Shown here: positions 6,931 through 12,888 of the stretch, one piece after another
Numbering within the stretch: position 1 is the first letter of the stretch
Layout of the letters: each line of letters starts with the position of its first letter
DNA from: Candidatus Sulfopaludibacter sp. SbA3
GTDB taxonomy: Bacteria; Acidobacteriota; Vicinamibacteria; Vicinamibacterales; UBA2999
Reading direction: 5' to 3'
Length of the DNA: 12,888 nucleotides
Assembly: GCA_945866285.1 (NCBI GenBank)
Contig: CAMBHC010000041.1
Location: 1-12,888, forward strand
Program-made: the position numbers and the translations under genes
The notes under the pieces: generated by a model
What the model saw: only the letters and a program-made list of their open reading frames with translations
Told to the model about the DNA's origin: nothing
The model's database searches: none

Positions 6931-8876
6931 AGTATTTCCTGACAACGGCAATTGATTTCGTGAACAGCCGGCCGCACCTGGGCACGGCGTACGAAAAGGT
7001 CACGGCGGACATCATCGCGCGTTACCGGCGCCTAGCCGGGTTCGACACCCATTTCCTGATGGGCAACGACGAGCATTCGCAGAACGTGTTTCGCAAGGCC
7101 GTGGAGCAGGGGAAGGATCCGCTCGCGTACTGCGACGAAATGGAAGGCGTGTTCCGAGAGGTGTGGCAGCGCCTCGACGTCTCGTTCGACGACTTCATTC
7201 GCACCAGCGACAAGAAGCGGCACTTTCCGGCCGTCCGGAAGATGGCGCAAGCCTGCCTGGACAATGGCGACATCTACGAAGGTTCGTACGAAGGGTTCTA
7301 CTGTGTCGGCTGCGAAGCCTTCAAGCAGGAGAAGGACCTCGTGGCGGGCAATTGTCCCATCCACAACACCAAGCCGCAGTGGATCAAGGAGAAGAACTGG
7401 TTCTTCCGTCTCTCGAAGTACCAGCAGCCGCTGCTGAAGCACTTCGCCGAGAACCCGAGCTTTATTGAGCCGGACATTCGCCGCAACGAAATCCTGCGGC
7501 TGGTTGAGGGCGGGCTTGAGGACATCTCCATGACCCGCGCCGGGCAGTCGTGGGGCATTCCCGTGCCGTTCGATCCCACCAGCGTCGTCTACGTGTGGTT
7601 CGACGCGCTGATCAACTACGCGGCGGCGGTCGGCTACGGTTGGGATGAAGAGCGGTTCAAGGAATGGTGGCCCGCCAGCCTGCATGTGGTGGGCAAGGAC
7701 ATCACGCGCTTCCACTGCGTGATCTGGCCGGCCATGTTGATGAGTGCCGGCGTCGCATTGCCCAAGCAGGTGTTCGGCCACGGCTGGGTGTATTTCAAGG
7801 GCGAGCGCATGAGCAAGACGATGGGGAACATCGTCGATCCGCTGGATGCGGCGTCGCGCTTCGGTCCCGATCCGCTGCGGCTCTACCTCGCGAAAGAAAT
7901 CCCCTACGGCGGCGACGGCGACTTCACCTGGGAGCGCTTCGAGGAAAAGTACAACGCCGACCTCGCCAACAACCTCGGCAACCTGGTGAACCGCATCGCG
8001 TCGATGACCGAGCGCTACCAGCAGGGCGTCATCCGTTCGGCCGGCGGCGGCCCGCTGGCGGCCATTGCCGCCGAGACGGTCGCGTCGTACCAGGCCTCGA
8101 TGGATGTTCACGCGCTGCACGAGGGTGCCGCGGCCGCGTTCCGGCTGATCAGCGCGGCGAACAACTACATTGCCGAAACCCAGCCATGGTCCCTCGCGAA
8201 GGACCCGGCAAACGCGGACCGCTTGAACGGCGTGCTCGCGGATACGGCCGAAGCCGTCCGCATTGCCGCCGTCCTGCTCTCGCCGGTGATGCCGGCGTCG
8301 GCTACCGAGATCATCCGCCGCCTGGGCGATGCCGCGCCGGCGTCGGAGCGGCGATTGGACAAAGACACCGTCTGGCGCACGTCAGGCGAGAAACAGATTC
8401 TGAACGCGGGCGCCCTGTGGCCTCGCATTGAAGCAGACAAGGGAGTTGTGACCGTGACCGACGAAACGCCGAAAGCACCTGAAGCCTCAGCACCTGTGGC
8501 ACCCGCACCCGTTACCGAGGCATCCGCCTCCGGCGGCGAAGGCGGGCCAGCACTTATTACCATCGACGACTTCATGAAGATTCAGCTGAAGGTCGGCAAG
8601 GTGCTCGGGGCCGAGCGCATGCCCAAGTCGCAGAAGCTGCTGAAGTTGACGGTGGACGCCGGTGAAGCTGAGCCGCGCACCATTCTCGCCGGCATCGCCG
8701 AGTCGTACGAGCCCGCGGCCATGGTCGGCAAGACCATCGTCATCGTGGCAAATCTGGCACCGCGCAAGATGATGGGCCTGGAGTCGAACGGCATGGTGTT
8801 GGCCGCCAGTCCCGACGGGGGCGCGGCCATTGTGCTCAACGTCGAGCCTGCCACACCCGGCACGCGGGTGAGATAA
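6927..8876 (+). CDS. metG: Methionine--tRNA ligase (MetRS) with C-terminal tRNA-binding domain
   Basis: This class Ia synthetase charges tRNA-Met. The start at ATG 6927 overlaps the larC stop (ATGA) and gives the classic MKYFLTTAIDFVNSRPHLG; an in-frame ATG at 6915 would only add MARA. The HIGH motif is PHLG (residues 16-19) and the KMSKS loop is RMSKT (294-298), a common variant. A single zinc knuckle is present: C126-x2-C129 and C143-x2-H146, as in the T. thermophilus/T. maritima type. NNLGNLVNR marks the start of the anticodon-binding helical domain. After an Ala/Pro-rich linker (about 509-545) comes an EMAPII/Trbp111-like OB-fold domain from about 550 (MKIQLKVGKV, ILAGIAESY, NLAPRKMMGLESNGMVLAA), which helps tRNA binding and dimerisation. 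At 649 residues it is the full two-part form. Frame intact, nothing missing. Confidence 0.97.
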   Translation: MKYFLTTAIDFVNSRPHLGTAYEKVTADIIARYRRLAGFDTHFLMGNDEHSQNVFRKAVEQGKDPLAYCDEMEGVFREVWQRLDVSFDDFIRTSDKKRHFPAVRKMAQACLDNGDIYEGSYEGFYCVGCEAFKQEKDLVAGNCPIHNTKPQWIKEKNWFFRLSKYQQPLLKHFAENPSFIEPDIRRNEILRLVEGGLEDISMTRAGQSWGIPVPFDPTSVVYVWFDALINYAAAVGYGWDEERFKEWWPASLHVVGKDITRFHCVIWPAMLMSAGVALPKQVFGHGWVYFKGERMSKTMGNIVDPLDAASRFGPDPLRLYLAKEIPYGGDGDFTWERFEEKYNADLANNLGNLVNRIASMTERYQQGVIRSAGGGPLAAIAAETVASYQASMDVHALHEGAAAAFRLISAANNYIAETQPWSLAKDPANADRLNGVLADTAEAVRIAAVLLSPVMPASATEIIRRLGDAAPASERRLDKDTVWRTSGEKQILNAGALWPRIEADKGVVTVTDETPKAPEASAPVAPAPVTEASASGGEGGPALITIDDFMKIQLKVGKVLGAERMPKSQKLLKLTVDAGEAEPRTILAGIAESYEPAAMVGKTIVIVANLAPRKMMGLESNGMVLAASPDGGAAIVLNVEPATPGTRVR

Positions 8877-8887
8877 AACAGGAGTTA

Positions 8888-8937
8888 AGGAGGTCAGGAG
8901 AATTTTAGTCAAAAGACTTCTGATCTCTTCACCTCCT
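8888..8937. repeat. Imperfect palindrome between metG and tatD, REP-like
   Basis: AGGAGGTCAGGAGA (8888-8901) pairs with TCTCTTCACCTCCT (8924-8937): 14 positions with one mismatch and one G-T wobble. Between them a small perfect hairpin AGTC-AAAA-GACT sits at 8907-8918. No T-run follows. The 5' arm contains AAGGAGGT (8887-8894), a perfect Shine-Dalgarno core; the 3' arm contains TCACCTCCT, the same letters as the 16S rRNA 3' tail. An 11-base piece of the 5' arm recurs inverted at 12875-12885, suggesting a dispersed element rather than a simple terminator. Confidence 0.7.
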
Positions 8938-8945
8938 GTAAATTC

Positions 8946-9725
8946 ATGACCGATAGTCATTGCCACATCGCTGGCGAGAAATTCGCTCCTGATCTCGCTG
9001 CCGTGGTTGAACGGGCGCGTGCGGCCGGTGTGACGCGGGCGCTCGTGATTCTGGCCGCCGAGGACGTGGCGGAGTGCGCGCGCGCGGCCACGGTGCTGGC
9101 CGCGTGGCCTGACTGCCGGTTTGCCGTTGGCATCCACCCGCACCATGCGCACCTGTTTGCCGCCAGCCCGGCTGACGCCGCCGCCATCGTCGCGACCCGA
9201 CTTGACGCGCTGCCGATGGCCCGCGCGATCGGCGAGATCGGCCTGGATTACCACTACGAGTTCTCACCGCGCGACGTGCAGCACGCGGTGTTTCGCGCGC
9301 AACTGCAACTGGCGCGCAGCCGCGATCTGCCGGTGGTGATTCATACGCGCGAAGCGGAGGAAGACACGCTGCGGATACTGGCGGAAGAAGGCGGAACAGA
9401 CCTGAGGGGCGTGTTTCACTGCTTCACCGGCGACGCGGCGGCGGCCGTGCGCGCCCTGGCGACCGGGTTCTATCTCTCCATTCCAGGCGTCGTCAGCTTT
9501 CCGAAGGCCGAGTCCCTGCGTGTCGCCCTCCCACAGGTGCCGGCGGACCGCATGCTCGTCGAGACCGACAGCCCGTACCTGGCCCCCGTGCCTCACCGGG
9601 GCAAGCGCAACGAACCGGCGTACGTCGCAAAGGTCGTCGAGTGTGTCGCGGCCGCCCGCGGCGTGGCCGCGGAAATCGTCGCCGCGGAAACCGACCGGAA
9701 CTTTGACGCACTCTTTCGGCCGTAG
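8946..9725 (+). CDS. tatD: TatD-family metal-dependent hydrolase (DNase)
   Basis: TatD proteins are amidohydrolase-fold TIM barrels with divalent-metal 3'-5' exonuclease or deoxyribonuclease activity. The metal ligands are all visible: H5 and H7 in DSHCH, E97 in GEIGLDYHY, H133 in VIHTRE, H158 in FHCFTGD, and D208 in ETDSPYLAP. The length of 259 residues is normal, and GKRNEPAYV near the C-terminus is typical of the YcfH/TatD type. The ATG at 8946 puts MTDSHCH right at the conserved N-terminus. Its near upstream sequence is CACCTCCTGTAAATTC, which is anti-Shine-Dalgarno-like rather than a ribosome binding site; the perfect AAGGAGGT is 51 bases upstream in the other arm of the palindrome. tatD following metG is a widespread gene order. 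The exact substrate is not shown by the sequence. Confidence 0.93.
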   Translation: MTDSHCHIAGEKFAPDLAAVVERARAAGVTRALVILAAEDVAECARAATVLAAWPDCRFAVGIHPHHAHLFAASPADAAAIVATRLDALPMARAIGEIGLDYHYEFSPRDVQHAVFRAQLQLARSRDLPVVIHTREAEEDTLRILAEEGGTDLRGVFHCFTGDAAAAVRALATGFYLSIPGVVSFPKAESLRVALPQVPADRMLVETDSPYLAPVPHRGKRNEPAYVAKVVECVAAARGVAAEIVAAETDRNFDALFRP

Positions 9726-9774
9726 GACTCCGGCAAAGCTCGCCACTGCAAGCACTAACAGGCGTTGGCTCTCG

Positions 9775-9803
9775 TTGACAGCGCCCTCTGCCTATGGTGA
9801 GAT
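9775..9803 (+). promoter_or_regulatory. Possible sigma-70-type promoter before the polyprenyl synthase gene
   Basis: A perfect TTGACA (9775-9780) is followed after 17 bases by TGAGAT (9798-9803), which matches TATAAT at only three of six positions. If used, transcription would begin near 9810, downstream of the ATG at 9794 and almost on the in-frame GTG at 9812. The -35 is good and the -10 poor, so this is tentative. Confidence 0.3.
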
Positions 9804-10813
9804 TAACGGACGTGTCTAACGCCGTACCACGGACTCAAGCCGACCTCATCCAGCTGTTCGAACCCATTCGCGAGGATCTGCTCGCTGTTGAGCGCGAGTT
9901 TGCCGAACAGGTGCAGTCGCAGATCCACATCATCCCGGAAATCGGTCACTACCTGCAGAAGAGCGGCGGGAAGCGGGTTCGCCCGGCCGTACTGCTGATG
10001 GCATCGCGCCTGTGCGGCTATGTTGGCCCGCGCTCCATCACCAACGCCGCCGTGGTCGAGTTCATTCACACCGCGACGCTGGTCCACGACGACATCATCG
10101 ACGATGCCGATGTGCGGCGGGGACGTAAGTCCGCGCATGCGCAATGGGGCAACGACGTGACGGTGCTCGCCGGCGACTTCCTCTACATCAAGTCGATGGC
10201 GATGGCGCTGACGCAGGACACGCTCGACGTGGTCCGTCTGCTGTGCGACGTCACGCTGCGCATGATCGAAGGGGAGCTCTACCAGCTCACGAAGAACGGC
10301 GTCGTCGACCTCACCGAGAACGAGCACTTCGACATCATCCACCGCAAGACCGCGTACCTGTTCGGGGGCTGCGCGCAGATCGGCGGCATTCTCGGGAACG
10401 TCGGCGCGGAGAAGGAACAGGCCCTGCGCGAGTACGGCTTCGGGTTGGGGACGATGTTCCAGTTGGTCGACGACCTGCTCGACTTCACTGGCGCCGCCGA
10501 GGTGATTGGCAAACCCGTCGGCGGCGACTTGCGCGAAGGCAAGATCACCTTGCCGATCATTCACCTGCTGGAGCACGGCGGAGCCGAGGCCAGCGACCTG
10601 GTGGGCAATGCGGTTCGGGATCGCGATGTCAGCGCCGAGAACTGGGCGCGGATCAAGGCGATGCTGTCCGAACATCGGTCGATTGATTACGCCTACGACC
10701 GGGCCGTCGAGTTTGGCGAGACCGCCAAGCGCCAGTTGCGCCAGTTCTTGCCCAGCCGCGAGCGCGAGGCCTTGATGGGTCTCGCCGATTACGTCCTCTT
10801 GCGCGACCGGTAG
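9794..10813 (+). CDS. ispB: Long-chain trans-polyprenyl diphosphate synthase (octaprenyl/heptaprenyl type)
   Basis: This enzyme adds isopentenyl diphosphate units in trans to an allylic primer, usually to make the side chain of ubiquinone or menaquinone. It has 339 residues from the ATG at 9794. The first Asp-rich motif is DDIIDDAD (99-106) and the second is DDLLD (226-230). GGKRVRP (primer and IPP binding), FIHTATLVHDD, GDFLY, KTAYLF and GKPVGGDLREGKITLP are all family signatures. Ala94, five residues before the first motif, is small, which in this family fits a long product rather than farnesyl or geranylgeranyl diphosphate. The LxRDR C-terminus resembles E. coli IspB. The start is uncertain: GTG at 9812 (333 residues) has a GGTGAGA about 8 bases upstream and would fit the candidate promoter. 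Exact chain length and quinone type cannot be read from sequence, so the symbol is by resemblance. Confidence 0.9.
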   Translation: MVRLTDVSNAVPRTQADLIQLFEPIREDLLAVEREFAEQVQSQIHIIPEIGHYLQKSGGKRVRPAVLLMASRLCGYVGPRSITNAAVVEFIHTATLVHDDIIDDADVRRGRKSAHAQWGNDVTVLAGDFLYIKSMAMALTQDTLDVVRLLCDVTLRMIEGELYQLTKNGVVDLTENEHFDIIHRKTAYLFGGCAQIGGILGNVGAEKEQALREYGFGLGTMFQLVDDLLDFTGAAEVIGKPVGGDLREGKITLPIIHLLEHGGAEASDLVGNAVRDRDVSAENWARIKAMLSEHRSIDYAYDRAVEFGETAKRQLRQFLPSREREALMGLADYVLLRDR

Positions 10814-10842
10814 TTCGCCGGCGCCACCCCTGTGGCCTTTCT

Positions 10843-12864
10843 GTGATCGCCGCCAACCGCATTCACCAGCTCCGCGACGAGATTCGCCGGCACGAAGAGC
10901 TGTACTACATGCATGCGGCGCCGGAGGTTTCCGACGCGGATTTCGACGCCTTGATGAACGAGCTCAAGGCGCTCGAAGCGGACCACCCCGACCTGCTGAC
11001 CAGCGACTCGCCGACCCAGCGCGTGGGCGGCCGTCCCGCTGAGGGGTTCGCGACCGTTGAGCATCTGCAGCCCTTGCTCAGTCTCGACAACGCCTACAAC
11101 GACGACGACCTGCGCGCCTTCGACGAGCGCGTGCGTAAGGGGCTCGCCATCGAGACCGCTCCCGTCTACGTCGCCGAACTCAAGATCGACGGCTTGAGCA
11201 TTGCGCTGACCTACGACGAGGGACGCCTGGTGCGCGGCGCCACCCGGGGCGACGGCACGCGCGGCGAAGACGTGACGGCCAATGTGAGGACGGTGAAGGC
11301 CATCCCGTTATCCCTGAAGCACGGTCCGGCCGGCCGCTTCGAAATTCGTGGCGAAGTCTATTTACCGAAGCAGGCGTTCGCGAGGATGAACCAGGAGCAG
11401 GAGGCGGCTGGTGAGCCGCTGTTCGCGAATCCGCGGAACACGGCCGCCGGCGCGATGCGCAACCTCGACCCAGCCCTGGTCGCGAAGCGTGGACTGTCGG
11501 CGTGGATGTACCAGGTGGTGGGGCCGGAAGGCGCCGGCGCGTCTAAAGACGCGCCTCTACATGCGCAGATGTTGCGGGATCTCAAGGCGTGGGGCATGGC
11601 CGTGGAGCCGCACTGGCAGGAGTGCAACGGCATTGATGCCGTGATCGCCTTCTGCGACGCGTGGCGCGACCAGCGGCACGACCTCGCCTTCGAAACCGAC
11701 GGCGTCGTCATCAAGCTGAATGATGTCGCCATGCGCGAGCGCCTGGGGACGACGTCAAAGTTTCCGCGCTGGGCGACGGCGTTCAAGTTCCCGGCCGAGC
11801 GGAAGATCGCGATGCTGCATCGCATTGAGGTGAACATTGGCCGCACCGGTGCGGCGACGCCCTTCGCCGTCCTCGAGCCCACCGTGGTCGCCGGGTCGAC
11901 CATCTCCATGGCGACGCTGCACAACCCCGACGACATCATCCGCAAGGACATTCGTCCCGGCGAGTTGGTGATCATTGAGAAGGCCGGCGACGTGATTCCG
12001 CGTGTCGTGGGCCCGGCGCATCCCGAGGCCGCGGACCGGCCCGCGCCGTGGGTGATGCCGACCGATTGCCCGACTTGCCACAGCCCGCTGCACAAGCCCG
12101 AAGACGAAGCCGTGTGGCGCTGCGAGAACAGCTCGTGCCCGTCGAAACTGCGGCGCGGCCTCGAGCACTTCGCCTCGCGCGGCGCCATGAACATTGAAGG
12201 CATGGGCGAGTCGCTGGTCGCGCAACTCATCGAGTCGGGCCTGGTCAAGAGCCTGGCTGACGTCTATCAACTCACGGCGGAAACGCTCGAAGGCCTGGAG
12301 CGCATGGGCCAGAAGTCGGCCGCGAAGGTCTTGCGCGAGGTCGACAAGTCGCGGCGGAACCCCGTGTGGCGCCTGCTGTACGGACTGGGCATTCGGCACG
12401 TGGGCGAACGCGGCGCGCAGGTGCTGGCCGATCACTTCGGGTCGGTGGCCGATATCCAGGCGGCGTCGCTCGAGGAGCTGCAGCAGGTCCACGAGATTGG
12501 CCCAGTGCTCGCCGAGGCCGTGCGCACGTGGTTTGACGAGCCGCGCAACCGCGAGCTGATCGCGCGCCTCCAGGCGGCTGGCCTGACGCTGACCGGCGAG
12601 CGGAAGGTTGCGCCGGCGGGACCGCAGCCTCTGGCGGGGAAGAGCTTCGTCATCACCGGCACCCTGACGTCGATGTCGCGCGAAGATGCGCAGGCGACGC
12701 TCGAGGCGCTCGGTGCCAAGGTGACCGGCTCGGTCAGCAAGAAGACTACGGCGTTGATTACCGGCGCGGAACCGGGCGCCAGCAAGACCGAGAAGGCCAG
12801 CGCACTGGGCATCGCCACTCTGGATGAAGCCGGGCTCCTGGCCCTCCTGGACTCACCCTCCTGA
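10843..12864 (+). CDS. ligA: NAD+-dependent DNA ligase LigA
   Basis: LigA seals nicks during replication and repair using NAD+. It has 673 residues from GTG at 10843, the usual length. Domains in order: domain Ia (about 1-65, HEELYYMHAAPEVSDADFD), adenylation domain with the nucleophile K114 in ELKIDG, then TRGDGTRGEDVT, FEIRGEVYLP and TDGVVIKLND; OB-fold (about 315-395, RTGAATPFAVLEP, HNPDDI); a Cys4 zinc finger C409, C412, C427, C432; helix-hairpin-helix repeats (about 440-585, GLGIRHVGE); and a C-terminal BRCT domain (about 595-673, KSFVITGTL, GAKVTGSVSKKT). Two oddities: a perfect hairpin repeat lies in frame at 11536-11555, making part of loop GPEGAGASKDAPL (about residues 227-239), and the last codons and stop fall within a CCTCCTGA-type repeat. 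No clear ribosome binding site precedes the GTG; it is 29 bases after the prenyl synthase stop, probably the same transcript. Confidence 0.97.
   Translation: MIAANRIHQLRDEIRRHEELYYMHAAPEVSDADFDALMNELKALEADHPDLLTSDSPTQRVGGRPAEGFATVEHLQPLLSLDNAYNDDDLRAFDERVRKGLAIETAPVYVAELKIDGLSIALTYDEGRLVRGATRGDGTRGEDVTANVRTVKAIPLSLKHGPAGRFEIRGEVYLPKQAFARMNQEQEAAGEPLFANPRNTAAGAMRNLDPALVAKRGLSAWMYQVVGPEGAGASKDAPLHAQMLRDLKAWGMAVEPHWQECNGIDAVIAFCDAWRDQRHDLAFETDGVVIKLNDVAMRERLGTTSKFPRWATAFKFPAERKIAMLHRIEVNIGRTGAATPFAVLEPTVVAGSTISMATLHNPDDIIRKDIRPGELVIIEKAGDVIPRVVGPAHPEAADRPAPWVMPTDCPTCHSPLHKPEDEAVWRCENSSCPSKLRRGLEHFASRGAMNIEGMGESLVAQLIESGLVKSLADVYQLTAETLEGLERMGQKSAAKVLREVDKSRRNPVWRLLYGLGIRHVGERGAQVLADHFGSVADIQAASLEELQQVHEIGPVLAEAVRTWFDEPRNRELIARLQAAGLTLTGERKVAPAGPQPLAGKSFVITGTLTSMSREDAQATLEALGAKVTGSVSKKTTALITGAEPGASKTEKASALGIATLDEAGLLALLDSPS
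11536..11555. repeat. Perfect 8-bp hairpin inside ligA, REP-like
   Basis: GGCGCGTC, loop TAAA, GACGCGCC: a perfect palindrome within the adenylation domain coding region. It is translated in frame as part of GAGASKDAPL, a low-conservation loop. Perfect stem, AT tetraloop and flanking CTCTACA look like a dispersed palindromic repeat that landed in a tolerated loop; only one copy is in the window. Confidence 0.6.
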
Positions 12865-12885
12865 TCTCGCCAACCTCCTGACCTC
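12843..12885 (+). repeat. Three direct repeats of CCTCCTG-type unit across the ligA stop
   Basis: CCTCCTGGACTC (12843-12854), CCTCCTGATCTC (12857-12868) and CCTCCTGACCTC (12874-12885) repeat at 14 and 17 base spacing. The ligA stop TGA (12862-12864) is part of the second unit. CTCCTGACCTC in the third unit is the exact reverse complement of 8890-8900 in the metG-tatD palindrome. The element probably continues beyond the window. Confidence 0.55.
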
Positions 12886-12888
12886 GTC

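Noticed and set aside
5992..6951. 319-residue minus-strand open frame
   Set aside because: Antisense to larC; no family signature and low-complexity composition of a shadow frame.
7032..8120. 362-residue minus-strand open frame
   Set aside because: Antisense to metG over its catalytic core; Arg/His/Val-rich with no recognisable motif.
9803..10675. 290-residue minus-strand open frame
   Set aside because: Antisense to the polyprenyl synthase gene whose Asp-rich motifs are certain.
10823..10842. Hairpin GCCAC-CCCT-GTGGC followed by CTTTCT before ligA
   Set aside because: Only a 5-bp stem with a mixed pyrimidine tail ending at the ligA start; too weak to call a terminator or attenuator.
11358..12248. 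296-residue minus-strand open frame
   Set aside because: Antisense to ligA; no coherent domain seen.
1..12888. tRNA, rRNA, CRISPR arrays, insertion sequences, phage or defence genes
   Set aside because: Reading both strands gave no cloverleaf, array-like spaced repeats, transposase or integrase motifs; the region is housekeeping in character.

Overview
The window is densely coding, GC-rich bacterial chromosome. It looks like a diderm: there are two secreted or lipidated proteins and a predicted outer-membrane beta-barrel. The style of the proteins (a secreted M1-type peptidase, a Ser/Ser DapF-like protein, a one-piece LarC) suggests Acidobacteriota, perhaps the Vicinamibacteria. That placement is an inference from family resemblance; the window has no rRNA or other marker to settle it.

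Layout. Bases 1-1258 (minus strand) hold the N-terminal 419 codons of a secreted M1-family metallopeptidase homologue that runs off the left edge. It has lost almost all zinc-binding and catalytic residues. Divergent from it, 39 bases away, is a tight plus-strand run: ttcA (tRNA 2-thiolation), dtd (D-aminoacyl-tRNA deacylase), an unrecognised beta-barrel protein, and a dapF homologue. These are joined by a GTGA overlap, a 4-base gap and a TAATG overlap. A GC-rich hairpin follows dapF, and then a minus-strand DUF4398-like lipoprotein gene (4369-4938).

From 5030 to the right edge everything is on the plus strand: radC, larC and metG (overlapping GTGA and ATGA junctions), a palindromic spacer, tatD, a long-chain polyprenyl diphosphate synthase gene, and ligA. 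The first three are probably co-transcribed. tatD lies beyond the palindrome, and the prenyl synthase may have its own promoter.

Most genes are core housekeeping: tRNA modification and quality control, methionyl-tRNA synthesis, DNA ligation, quinone side-chain synthesis, and nickel-pincer cofactor assembly. No phage, transposase, CRISPR, tRNA, rRNA or defence locus was seen, and no gene-free stretch exceeds 300 bases. The unusual features are (a) an apparently dead secreted M1 peptidase with an intact reading frame, (b) a DapF homologue in which both catalytic cysteines are serine, and (c) small palindromic or tandem repeats between and inside genes, including one in frame in ligA and one in larC. 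No complete new multi-gene system is visible.
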